NCBI GenBank assembly: GCA_013365325.1
Contig: JABVXV010000011.1
Location: 186,001-250,000, forward strand
Length of the DNA: 64,000 nt
Direction: 5' to 3'
DNA from: Dipetalonema caudispina
Lineage: Eukaryota; Nematoda; Chromadorea; Rhabditida; Onchocercidae
Below the pieces are notes generated by a model. The model ran no database searches and was not told where the DNA came from. It saw nothing but the letters and a program-made list of their open reading frames with translations. Positions within the stretch are counted from its first letter, which is position 1. Each line of letters begins with the position of its first letter. This document shows positions 1-17,300 of the stretch, in pieces. The translations under genes were made by a program, and so were the position numbers.

Positions 1-3000
1 ATCTGGAAAAGGAAGAGTTGGATGCAATAGCTCTTTGTGGTAAGCGTTTGTTTTTATAAGATTGTTACTGGAAAATTATTTAAAATTGATGATGAACTGC
101 CAACTAGCTATACTTTGCAGCAGCTCGAGAAGCTTTATTGGATCCTGGTCCTGATTTGGTCGTGTGTGACGAGGGCCATCGTATAAAAAATGAAAGAACA
201 GGCATAGCAGCAGCTTTAAGTGCTATAAAGACAAGGTAACCCATAAAATATTTACGAAAGATAATAAAAAAACATATTAATGTGTGATACTAAGTTTAAC
301 ACCTGAGTGTTTTCTCCTGAAAAAGAGGAAAATGAAATACTGGGATGAAAATTTTAGTACATAGTTCAGGCATTGCAGTTTATTCCATATTTTGATTTTT
401 TTCTTCTCAATAAATGCTTCAGTTTGAGACGTTGTTTCTCATATTATTGTAAATAAATGCATAATAAGCATATTATGTTTACTGATAATGTCCAGACCAG
501 TACACACAACATGTAGAGGCTTTCTGATAAAAACTCAGTCGTTAAACCAATCTATCATAATTCAATGGCTAATAGAATTCTCAGTGGGTACCAGGATAAG
601 TGAATGCTTCTTGTGAGTCTAATTCTGTGCGTTGTTTTTTAGACTGATATGAGAAAGTTTTCCAGGCGTCGGATTGTGTTAACGGGTTATCCCCTGCAGA
701 ACAATTTGATGGAATATTATTGTATGGTGGATTTTGTAAGACCTCATTATCTGGGTTCGAAGAAAGAATTCAGCGTCATGTTTGAAAAGCCAATAAAGAA
801 CGGGCTCTGTATTGACTCTACGCCGTCAGATCTCAAAATCGCTCGTCAACGCACTCATGTCCTTGTTGAATTACTGAAAGGATTTGTACAGCGGTACTAA
901 TTCAGATTTCGAACATTTTGTTCTTTGCATTCTTAGTATCTGTTCCACAACATGTAGAGAAGTACAAAATTGCAGGCGAACACATCATTTGTTAAAAAAA
1001 ATCCTTCCGCCGAGTTACGAATTCGTTGTATTGTTGCGTAAAAGTCCGATACAGAGAATGCTTTACCGAGCATTTTTGCAATATGCACAGAACGAAATTA
1101 GTATTAATGGAACGGCAGTCTTCAATCCACTTAAAGCATTCGCCGTTTGTTCAAAGGTTTATTTTTTTGTTTGTATTCAAAATTTATGGCTGTTTTTCAT
1201 TTCTGAAATTCACCATATTTCCAAAAAATTTCATGCGCCAATCTAAAATTTTAAAGAGGTTAATAGCACAACAGTATGTTCATTAAAGATTTGGAATCAT
1301 CCGGACATTTTGTATGAAGTTTTCCAAAAAAGAAAGACTGAATGTGAGAATGAAATTAGCGAAAGAAATGCTCAACTCGCAGCAACAGAAGTAGTCACAG
1401 ATGATTTGACGGGTAAGGCATGTTTTACCAGGAGGTATTTGTAGTCAGATTATATAATTTGATGTTCATTGTGAGATAAATTCAAAATACTTCAGATTCA
1501 GCTTTATCGCTTGCTTTAATTGATTCGTCAACGTTGCCTACTGTATTAAGCGATCCGACAACATTACAGTCTTCGCTAGATAGCTTCAATTATGATAGTA
1601 AATCTTTTTTTGACGAGAAATTCTCTGCTGATGATTTGGATACAATTTTGCAAGATACTGGGGGTGTATGTGTAGCAGCGGAAGAGACATCTCAAATAGC
1701 GCCACGTATGTTGTCACTGATCGGTTGCTAAGCTAAAATTTGATGTTTTGTTAAGTTAAAAAAATTTTTTGACGTGTTCTCACGTATATAATTTGTTTGA
1801 TGTTTATTGTTTCTGGCTTCTTGTTGCTGAGAGGTGTGGATTTTTTAAGCATTTCCTGCGAATGATAATGCGATTACGGTTCACCCTGCTACGAATGGCA
1901 TTTCTCATAAAGTGGGCGTTCGTTCGAAGCATACTACTATCGCTAATGCTTTACTTGAGGAACTTAATCTTGATAAGGGGATTAAATATGACTGGGTAAG
2001 TTTAAATTGCTTTTGAGTGTGTACAAAGTTTAAATTTGTGAAGATTGTAGTGTTGAGAGCTCTTAGTTAATTAAAATTTGACAGTTGCATAAGGATAATC
2101 TTTCTTCCAATACTTTGTTATTTAGGACATACGAATATTTTATTTTAGGCTACATTTGCTCTTCACGGATACAGACCTGGTGTTTTGGAGAATGGTTATA
2201 AAATGGTAATATCGTTAAATATCATTGAGCAGGCTGTGATGAATGGTGAAAAGGTGTTACTATTTAGGTATTTTTAGAATTTCATCTAACAAAATCTAAT
2301 TTCAACAAGATTGGAATTTATTTTTATTTTCTACCAAAAGGATTTTCTTTGATTTCTTAGCAACAGACTTAATTGCTTGTGTACACGTTTTATTCCTACG
2401 ATTTTAGTCAGAGTTTGCTTACTCTGAACCAGATTGAACGTTTTCTTGAAACATCGAGCTGTATAACTGTTGGTAACGAAAAGCTTCGCTGGAAAAAGAA
2501 TACCAATTACTACCGTTAGTTTTGCGTTACTGAACGAATCGAAATCATGATAGTTATTGCACCTTGTTCATTACATTTAAGAAACACAGTTTTGTGGTTA
2601 GTGTTTAAATCATTGAAAAGATGCAATTTCAGGTTTTGATGGATCAACTACAGCCACAGAGAGGGAAAAATTGATAACTCGCTTCAATCAAGATCCTAAT
2701 ATTTTCCTCTTTCTTATATCAACTCGGGCTGGATCACTTGGAATAAATCTCGTAATCTTCATAATTCTTGTTTTCAGAAGTGTGGGCGTTAGCCCTTTGA
2801 TGTTTAGAAATTTGTAGTTTATGTTTTCACACATCGTATGAAATATATCCTTGTAGTTATGAAAAATATACCCATGGAATATACCCCTGTTTGCTTTAAA
2901 AATGTGATTTTTTAAAGGTTTCTGCTAGTCGTGTGATTATCTTTGATGCTTCTTGGAACCCGTGTCACGACGCACAAGCCGTATGTCGTATATACAGATA

Positions 3001-4517
3001 CGGTCAAAAGAGGCGTACATACGTGTATCGTTTGATTACGGACAACAGCATGGAGAGGGCCATTTTCAGTCGTCAAATTGGAAAGAATGGATTACAACGT
3101 AAATTAAACATTTTAATCACCTAATCTTTAGTTTCTTAGTTTTCATATTTTCAAACATTTACATTTGTAGAACGAGTTGTGGACGATAAGCAGATGGACA
3201 TTGACATAACGAAACGTGAACTGGAGCAGCTTCTTGTCTACGATGTAAGATCCCGTATTTATTGCTATATGCCTGTTGTACGATTCTTAAATTTAATGAG
3301 AGTATAGTTGAAAATTACTGGCGTAAGTATTGTTAGCTATGGTTTATGTTTGCCTTGATATTTGAAGATAATCACTCTGCACATGATATGAATATACCAG
3401 AAATTATTTTAGGAGGCACTTGATGTGGCTACGGAAGATTGGAACATAACTACCTGGCAAATTGATGATGCTTTGCTTTGGATGACAGCTTTGTCTCACT
3501 CAAAAATGTTTTCTCAAGTAAAATTCGTTTTTCTTAGTTTTCAGTTCTTTTCAATTTTACTGAATGATAATGCTCAGATGTTTCAGTAGTCGTTTCTCCA
3601 TCAGATTTATGATTTTCGTTTTTATCAGATCCCATTCCTGCATGAAAGTCTGTTGATGGAAAGAGAAGATCGACTAAGCGAGGAAGAAAAGCTCGAGGCC
3701 AGAATGCTTTATGAAAGAGAAAAACAAATCTACAAAAATGGAGATTTTGATTATGATTGGACGCTACGTAGTGGTGGTCGTAGTAATGAATTCGAAGGTC
3801 CACGAATGCCGTTTCCAAGAATGTGGCCTCCATCATCGTAAACTTTCAAGTTTTTTCCCTTGTTAGGACTGATGTAAAAGTGGCTGAAAAATGAATCATA
3901 GTCTTTAGGCAGCAAATGCATGGTCCAATGCCACTTCGACCAACACCAATGGCAATGATTCTTGAGCGCGCCATGGGAAATTCGAATAATGAGGAACTTG
4001 CATCAGATCAAAATCAGAACGATACATCAGATCAACACCCTAACGGACATGCCATACAAATCATCAGTGATAGAGGTATGTCTTCATGTTTGAATTTAGA
4101 AGGAATGCTCGTGATTTTGAGGATCGGTTTTGTGACAATTTCTGTCGATTTTTGTTTCCCATTTTTTTCTAGAAATGGAGCTTCCATGCTTAACTGATCC
4201 CGGACGAAAAGGAAGAGTTGCACTATATGAGAGATGCTGGCTGGTCACGTTACCATCAGGGGTTTTCATTCGATCATTGCGTGGTGATGTTTATGACGCT
4301 CGTGGTACAGTTTATGATATGCCGACGTGTCAGTCCTTTTAATTAGTTTACAGTTCAGTGCGTATTGTCCATGTAAATATCGTAAATATTATTCAGGTGT
4401 TTTTAATGAATTTTTATGATGATGTTGTTTGACAAATTTGTTTCAGATAAGGCAGGAAAGGAACAAAATTCATTTGCTCCCACTGAGGTGATCGATTTGT
4501 GTGACTCTGATGATTGA
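1..4517 (+). CDS. ARIP4/RAD54L2-type SNF2 helicase-like ATPase, 3' part
   Basis: Nuclear SNF2-family ATPase; in mammals ARIP4 (RAD54L2) is a SUMO-linked, androgen-receptor-interacting remodeller. The 5' part lies outside the window. Seen exons: 1-39, 121-235, 666-893, 976-1156, 1289-1412, 1496-1705, 1850-1995, 2149-2267, 2408-2514, 2633-2751, 2918-3098, 3171-3244, 3413-3517, 3629-3837, 3909-4075, 4173-4328, 4447-4517; all joins keep frame. Motif II is DEGHRIKN (exon at 121), motif [12 protein letters not shown] (exon at 666), an [10 protein letters not shown] block (1289), motif [12 protein letters not shown] (2633) and motif [13 protein letters not shown] (2918). The order and the DEGH box match ARIP4 rather than RAD54 or ATRX. 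Exon 1496-1705 is an acidic, Ser/Asp-rich linker. The protein ends at TGA 4515-4517 after an [10 protein letters not shown] tail. The 4328 donor (GTCAGT) was chosen because the nearer GT at 4327 gives an immediate stop. Family call is strong; the linker and last two exons are less certain. Confidence 0.93.
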
Positions 4518-5645
4518 TAACTCGCTCATACTTATTTGGCAGGACCCTCGTCCTGTTCCTTGTCTTCCTTTGATTATATCTGATAGCGTTCAGATATCTC
4601 CAGTTTTACTGGTTGATTTTTTATGTAAATTAACTTATACTGTTTTTCTTTTTTTTTCGGACCCTTCAGTCTCGGGTAGTTGCATCTGGTGTTGACGTTA
4701 TTAATATCTGTACTAGAATTATCAAAAAAACCGTATTCATGTGATTAGGTGTCAATTAAAGAGACACATTCGGTTGGAATTTTGATTGATTTTTTATTAT
4801 GGCATTACTTAGGATCTGTTTGTTATTTCAATGAATGTTACATAACCCTTCAAGATCTCTTAACCTTCCCCTTTAGGAATTAGCGAATTTCATAAAAAGC
4901 ATTTGTGGACTGCATAGTGGCGTCTGTCTTTGCTCTTAAATTCATTTTATTGCAAATTGCCAAAAGCAGCCCCACATTTTTTCGAAACTCCATCATCACC
5001 TTATTTTTGTGATCACTACCATGTTTGTGTTTGTTTGATTTGAGATAGCTTATAACCTCTTAGAGGCCAATTTAAGCCACACAAATCATAGCCCATTGTT
5101 ACTTATGTCGAGGGAGGAAAAGTGAGGACTAATGGGGATGTGTCACCCTTGCTTGGGATTTACTAATCAACTTTGCCGAATTCTTATACTTGTCCAATTA
5201 CTGTAAATTTGTGTCTGTTTTAGAGGGTGTATTTTAATATAAGTGCTTTTGTTTATGGTTTTTACGTTCAGTGATTCTTTAATTTAACTAGTTTATTTTA
5301 ATCTTTAAGGATTAAACGACTCCTGCAATAGTGAAAATGGTTTGTTTTTGGGGAAATGCATGAACCGGCTGTTTTACTAAGCTCCTTGTTATATGTGGGC
5401 TGCAGCGCCATATTATGCCTCATCAAATGAGCCAACTAGTTATGCTAGGATGTCGGTAGAGGATTATTTAGAGATTATATGGTTTCATCGGAAAAGCTCT
5501 ACTGTATCAAATAATTTATTTGTTAACTGAATAGATTCACAAAAAAGCTGAGCAAAGAGACAAACTCATGTTGAAGAAGGAACGTATCAAATTTTGTCAT
5601 AAGAGTCATTACAAAAGATTGATGTTGGGTAAGGGGAAGAAGTGC

Positions 5646-5669
5646 TATATATATATATATATATATATA
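5646..5669. repeat. (TA)n microsatellite
   Basis: About 24 bp of uninterrupted TA dinucleotides between the two convergent genes. The peptide reading through it on the minus strand (alternating Tyr/Ile) is an artefact. Confidence 0.9.
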
Positions 5670-5926
5670 CAGCAGTTCTATATGAAATTGAAATAAAAGA
5701 TAACGGAAAATAGACATATGAAGGAACAAAGAACCCCGAGATAACAGAGATAACAGGATGGTTACAGGGAGATTTTAACAAATATGGGTGTGAGGCGCAA
5801 TAAAGGTGTCGAGATATTGATCCCTAATTACGCGCTGATTCACAATGAGAATGTGAATTTCGAAAAATCTCTGTCAGATGGGATTGTAAAAAGGGTTCGA
5901 TTTACTCTATGTTAGGAAGCTGCATA

Positions 5927-5932
5927 TTTATT
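5927..5932 (-). terminator. Candidate poly(A) signal of GFAT
   Basis: AATAAA on the minus strand, starting eight bases beyond the last base of the GFAT stop codon (5940). If used, the 3' UTR would be only about 20-30 nt, short even for nematodes. A second AATAAA on the same strand lies near 5510-5520. Confidence 0.45.
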
Positions 5933-5939
5933 GGACTTG

Positions 5940-10769
<4,830 letters not shown>

Positions 10770-12580
10770 CTTGGAAAACCCTAATTGAATTTTCCCTTCG
10801 ACACTGAAACAAAATTAGATGTAAATATGAACAAGTATCAGATGCATTACAATATAAAATTGCGTAGCAAGATCATACTAGACGTCGACGTATCTTTAAA
10901 ACGTGGGGAAGACTCTGTGGTCTTTTCAAAAGATGTGTACTTCGAATCGCTTAAGTTTCCCTTTTTAAATATTTCTATGCTCTGTTTCGGGAAATGTAAG
11001 TTATAATAAAGGAATGAATCAATTCTTTCTTAAATAGGATATATTAAGAAACGTATTTTAATAGTATATGAAGGAAGAGAAAGAACAGCGTATTTATTTT
11101 TGAATCTCATTTAAAAAATTGCACTCATTGAGGAAGAATTCAGAAACAAACGAGAATAGGAAAGTTAACATTATAGAAATGGACCCTATCAGTGATTCGA
11201 TCGGGTCATCAGTGATGTGAGGGAAAGGATGTGTAACATACATGTGATGGTCAGTGTACCCTAGCAATACCTCTGTAATCAACACTGTTATACAAAAATA
11301 TTTCCCTCCTGCTGATGATCGCCTCCAAAAGCCTGGTCACAATAATCCCGCCAATATATTTCTTCTCTACATCTTCAAAATCCAGTATCTATTTTGAGAA
11401 TACTAAATTTGAATCCTCCACAGTTAACATGTGGAAGACAAATTCGCTTAGTAAACACTTCTTGAATATGTTTGCAATGCATCTTAACGTTTCAATAGAT
11501 GTAAAAAAAGAAAAATAATATTGGGAAGATCGAAGTTTAATATGAAAAGAAAAGGGGATGAAAGATAATGAGGAGCGAAAAATGCAGCCAAGGAAGACTA
11601 ATTAAGCAATTTCAAGCAACAAATCTTGAGACCTGAATTTAGTCATATTCAAAATACGAAATAATCACGCAGGACTTAATGTGTAAAAATGGAATTATTG
11701 GAACCGTACGTCCGTTGAGCGGCGGACCCAAGCTTTTATGTGGAGCCGTCCTTGCTATACATTATATATATATATATAGTGATGATTCATGAATGTTTTC
11801 ATTGGCGTATTATTTGTTAAAGGTTTCATATCTGCATTATATGTCATATGTCACTACTTTTGATAACTGCTGTCATCTTTAAACGAACAAGTTTTGTGAA
11901 AAATTCCCACCATTTTGCTCGTCTGAATTAGCAAAGAAACCAGCGAATTCCGTCTTCCTTGGAAGCTGTGTATCGTGAGCATGTTTTCTGCAGTCCACTC
12001 TATTATAGAGCCTCTCAGTGGATCTATGGTCTATTCACATCATTGCTTATGTACCCACCAGTGACCTATCCAACTCTTCCTGAAAGTTTATCAATTGAGA
12101 GCCAATTATTTTTCAGAATACTCAGGAAAAGAACTACGGACTGTGAATTTCCATGATGCCAGCTCATTTGGTTCAATGGCAGAAAAATAGAAATTAACTG
12201 AGCGTGCCCAACATTAACAACAGACAAGTCTAGAAGGCCCGCTCACTCTTCCAGAAAGCCGTGAGTTGTATGGAATATGGGAAGTAAGGAGAGAGAACAG
12301 TATTCTGGCCTCCATTACTCTTGATAACCCTGTTGCAGTACTTTGGATTTCAAGGTTATCGAAGTAATGGAATGACCAAACGTCAAAACAACTGCAAAAA
12401 GACTAATTTGGATATGCACCAACAATTAGAGTAGTGGGGAAAGAGAAAAGAATGACATAACCTTTCCGGAAATCCTCAGAGGAATTATCTCCACATATGT
12501 GTCTAAGGCAGGACTGTTTGTCTTCACAATATAATATTCCAATCTTTTCTGAACAAAGTTGTGGTGAATTGTTCTAGAGT
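10770..12580. other. Upstream flank of GFAT, no gene recognised
   Basis: AT-rich DNA upstream of the GFAT start. Bases just before the ATG are pyrimidine-rich on the minus strand and end in CCAAG, usable as a trans-splice acceptor. A short TA run lies near 11764-11779. Open frames at 11315-11518 and 11959-12156 show no recognisable domain or splice framework, and I treat them as chance. Confidence 0.5.
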
Positions 12581-12582
12581 TA

Positions 12583-13002
12583 TTAATGTCCTGTACATTT
12601 CTGAGAGTAAAAGAGCCAGAGAAATGGGAAAGAAGTGCATGACTTTTTTCGAAAAGTTATAAGAAAAAAATCTGATATGCTCTTAAATGTCCGTAGAATG
12701 CGAACAACTTGCCTGAAAGTTCTCCATTTTTCTGGACGAGAGTAGAAAATACAAGTGTCCAAATAATGGATCGACCACGTGTCAGGTTGATGTAAAAATG
12801 ACTTCATGTGAGGGAAGAGGGCCAGAGGAACTGGAACGGTCACCTTTGTAAGAAAGTGATAATTGGCCCGCCAAACTAGCCCATACCTGCCTGATCGGTT
12901 GGGATTTAATGTCATCGAAACAGTGACTTGTAACAGCTTCATATCGAATACAAGGTTGTTGTGGATTGGTACTCTGCTCGCCAACGAGCCAAAGGCACTC
13001 AC
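12583..13002 (-). pseudogene. Decayed Ty3/gypsy-like reverse transcriptase fragment
   Basis: An open minus-strand frame reads through a segment resembling the RT palm of Ty3/gypsy LTR retrotransposons. A YLDTCIFYSRPEKW stretch corresponds to the usual YLDD...YS....EH box, followed by FRQVVRILRTFK, which fits the conserved 'HL..V...LR' helix. Upstream, an F-T-K-V-P...LA segment is placed where the family has F-T-K-M-P-F-G-L. The second catalytic Asp of YxDD is Thr here, so the copy cannot be active. I could not find RNase H, integrase, a protease or LTRs nearby. The similarity is judged by eye; a chance frame is possible. Confidence 0.4.
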
Positions 13003-14286
13003 TTTATCTTCTACAAAGAATCCAAGAGATTAAGGTTTTTCAACTAACTGACTCTAATGTCGGAAGCACTTGGGAAGTGCCGGTTTTTGGCTTTCAGGAA
13101 GAATTATATACGTATTTTTTAATTCGATTTCTCTAGCCCTCCCGTTTTTACATTACCTATTAAGTGACCATACCGTTGTACGAATAAGAACAAAATTCTT
13201 CAATTCTATCCAGAACAGAAATTTGAGGTCTTTCAAGAGAGCAGAATAGACCATTTATAATTCATAACTTTCCAGGAACGGTTTCTCTGAGCATTTGTAA
13301 CTGCTTAGTTCATAATTAGAGAATCTTCGTTTTATTATTGAGCGGCCTCGTCGTACACACAAAACAGTGAAGAAGCGAATTTCAGGAAAAAATATTGTTG
13401 GAATTATCGATTTTTCCTCATTGTCGGATACTGTTCTTGCAGCTATCTACCATTTAGCCATTCCCAACGTAGGAATTTAGTAGTTAGCCTTAGTAATGGC
13501 AATGTACGTTCCGATTTGTAGTTTCGTGGGGATAGTGTACCGGAAACCTAGAAATTTGAAATGCTGCCATAAAGCCCAGAAAAGATGGATAGGTTTAGAT
13601 GATCAGATTGTTGTGACTAAGTAGTATTTCACTCACAACATTCCGGAACACTTGATTGTCTGAGTTTATCCTTTTTTTGTTGATGGAAGCATCTGCTGTT
13701 TCCGTTTGTGCCAGTGTTAATTAATGGTTGCATCTTCACTATTGTAAGCTGAAATCTGTAGTTTTGTTGCTGGGTTATTTTGAAAAATGGTTGATTCTCA
13801 ACCTAAAAATCTTCGAGAAGGTGGGTCAAAGTCTTTGACAGCAATCTTTAATTGCATTTCCATTCAAATGATAAAGAACTCATAAGAAACCTTCAAACAG
13901 TTATGCTTTGGTTTTTATTGGAATTTAGCAAGACAAGCTAATTGCTGATAATGCTGGAATGAAGTATGCATGACCAATCCTGTTGATTGCTGCAGTTCAT
14001 GAAACTCAATTACAGCAAAGGTATATCAAAATAAATTCTTATAGGATCTCACTTCAAATTTGCTTCATGTCGAAACTTATTCGAAAGTGGGGCAATGTTT
14101 CCCAAATATTGTCATCTGAAAGGATTGCATTCTAACAGTGTTTCAGCAAGCTTTATGACTTCTAGGCTTAAAAGATTTGTAAAGCTCTTCGTTAGACGTT
14201 TTATTATTGATCTTAAGCGAATATCAAAAATGATACATCATGAATGAAGTTTAAAGAGCAGTTGGTGGCGAAATTATTGTCCGCTG

Positions 14287-14315
<29 letters not shown>
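14287..14315. repeat. Poly(T) tract, 29 bp
   Basis: Uninterrupted T run. It might be the poly(A) tail relic of a minus-strand retroposed sequence, but I recognise no element next to it. Confidence 0.85.
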
Positions 14316-14320
<5 letters not shown>

Positions 14321-17300
14321 TTCAGCGATAAGGCGAACAGCTGATGAATAGTCTTTTGTAGTCTGATTTGAAAAAGGGTAGATTTTTTAAAAAGCAAAAG
14401 TGCATTTTAGGATTACTTTCTCTCCTTTCAACTAAACGAGCAAGTAAGCTTACTGATGGATAACATATCTGAACGGTTGAAAACAAGAAATGAGCGATAC
14501 GTTATTGATCTGCAGCAGGAGAAAAGAAGTGATGGTTTGGTTTGAGCGACATGAAATAAATGATGACATTTCATTGTATTAAAGTCGTAGATACTGCCTG
14601 TTCTCCTCTCCCATTTATCGTACAGTGACACAACATAGTGAACGGGAATATCAAATACGTATCATAATGTCACCACCGTCTGGAACATGTCCTCTTTCTC
14701 ATCAAAAAACATGCTTATCAGGTGAAGCAATTCTTAATCAGTAATGGTTTTATCATACATAATTGAAAATCTTCACGCAAAAGCAATATGGCAAAGTAAC
14801 TCAGTCCTTTTTCCATCCACTCCAGAACATAGCTTTTCTTGTAAAATATCACTCAGCCGATATGAAAGTAGTCAAATATGATTTTTTTATTTGACATAAT
14901 ATGAAGTTCGATTACTAATATTACTTTCTTTCTCTGCAGTTTGTGCGCTTTTTCCCCCCTCAAGTCTTGATGAATTCGTTATCAAACAATTCTGGAGAGC
15001 AATACAACTTCAAAATTTTTCAAAGCATTAGATTGTAAAAATGCAAATTTCAAACTTTTTATGCTAAAAATTTCGAAATTCGGATGCTGTTTATTTAATA
15101 AGCAACTTAAATGTTAGATGTTGATAAATAAACCTACTAATATTATCACTCAAAGGATGACCTTAGTGTTTGCTTTTTTTTTTGATGATACTACCTGTAA
15201 AATGACAAATGATTCTTTTCACCATTACAAAAATTGATGCAAAAATCTATTCGATCTAGCAAATATTTATTTGTGTAGTAATGCTGGATCCTCGAAAACC
15301 AAAAAGCTTCTTGCGTTAAAAATGATCAAGCAATCCTTATGTGTAAATAAGATAGGCGGATTTCTTATTTCCAAGGAAATTTCCCAAATGTTGTAACTAC
15401 ATAGTTTCATCACGAGTACAGTTCTTCCGTCGAAGAAAACAAGTCATATTAATTCAGAACTAGCCAAAATGTAGACCACTGGAGTATCTCATTTTCTTCG
15501 CTCCAGCCAAAACTGCAAGTGCTTCAGGAATCATTCGTCCCACCTTTCGGGAAGTCTTCCGAGATTGATACAGTTCAAGACTTTCAGAAATATTCATTCA
15601 TCGAATAAAATACAAAAGTTTGGTCATTAAAAGTCAGAAAATGACAACCTCCTTTGGCTGCAAATCTAAATGCAAAATTAAGAACAGAATTATTAATGCT
15701 GTTTGAGCTTTTCTTCTTACTTGTGGCACTCAGACCAGTCAGTGTAATACATTCGTATACTTGGATATCACTCCTGTTCCGTCATCATCTAAATCGACAT
15801 TAACATAAAGTTCATAATACCAACGATGGAGTTGGGTAATCTACCTGATTCAACCGCAAATTTTCTCATAGAGAAAATGCACAAAATTTATTCTTTGGTC
15901 AATAATTAGAACAAATCATGAATAGAAGCTCTGTAAGTACCAATATAAAACAAAAGATATTATTCTGTATAAAAATTCATATCAGTTAATAAAATTCACA
16001 TGTCACCCGTGCTGTAGCATTTATTTGAGACAAAATTTTTTGAAAGTATTGAGTAAGGAATTAATTAACGCATTACTTGGAGAGCGGAAAATACTGATCC
16101 GAAGTTATCACAAAAATCCGTCTGTTTAAAATAAAACATATCCGACTGCCAAAAGATTTATAGAGGTCATAACAGAAGGAACACATGTTGGTGGTCATGC
16201 TTGAATTTATATTTACTAGAATGCTAAGCATGCTGTACATTCATCAACTAGTATTCCGAATTCATTTTTTCCCTGTACTTTGAATTGGCACATCGTGATA
16301 AACAATTTTAAGTCTCTGTGAAATGTCTTTTAGATTGATCTGCAAGTAATAAGTGAATTAATGGAAGACAACAGGTTCTGTCTAATAAGCACTTAATATA
16401 CATTGAAACAAGAAGTTATGGTTTATGCAAATCACAATCTGTACAAGTAGAAGAAAGCACTTATGAACTGTCTGGGCAGTTTAAAAAGAAATTTCTTGAT
16501 ATTAATTTAAGTGCAGTGTAACTTCTGATAGTGGTGCTACGTGCTAGACAGGATTGAACATCATACTGCTGGATGATACGTATAATGCCAGCCCTTTAAC
16601 CATTCAGTTTAATTTGTCGGTTGCTTAGACTGCCGATAGAAACATTTAGAGCATAATCAGAAACGAAATTGCTAATTTTAAAAAGCGTAAGGTATGGAAA
16701 AGACGAAGATGAGTGATTGCAACAGTTTGAAAATTGGAAACGCTTGGCAGGTTGGGTGAGGAGAAGGACAGATTCATCAATCTGAAGATAACGTGTACAT
16801 TATGGGCATGAACATCATCAGCTTCATAACAATTATTTGAATATTCTTGGCATCCATTCCCTTTTTCAGAAAATACATCCTCTTAATTTTCATCATTTAC
16901 AGTTCATAAAATGTATAAATACATTCCAGTTAAAGGTTTCTAATATCTATTTTTATTCATTGTGTTCGATTTTGTATACATTGTTCATTATGTAAATTTG
17001 GCTGAGTAATCTTTCTACGACACAGTCTGTTATAAAACACTCTTTTTAAAATATTTTTCATACAAAATCGAAGGATGAGATATGCAAAGAAATGAAAAAC
17101 AAATATTTAACCTGAAATTGAAAATGCTGTAGAAGAATAAGTCATGAAACTACTTCCTATAAGCATCATACATTCAAAACTAGCTTATATAGTGAAATCT
17201 GTGGTTGATCTAAATAGCAAAGATGAAAAGGTACATAAGCAAAAATCTTCAAATGGAATATCTTTATTTTCAGAAGGTTCGAAGCTTTGAGAGCTTGTCC

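Larger units (their letters stand above)
4518..5939. other. Intergenic region between convergent genes
   Basis: This stretch holds the 3' flanks of the SNF2 gene (plus) and the GFAT gene (minus). An ATTAAA at 4755-4760 is a possible plus-strand poly(A) signal. On the minus strand an AATAAA (5932-5927) lies eight bases after the GFAT stop. A TA microsatellite sits near 5646-5669. I see no coding sequence. Confidence 0.6.
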
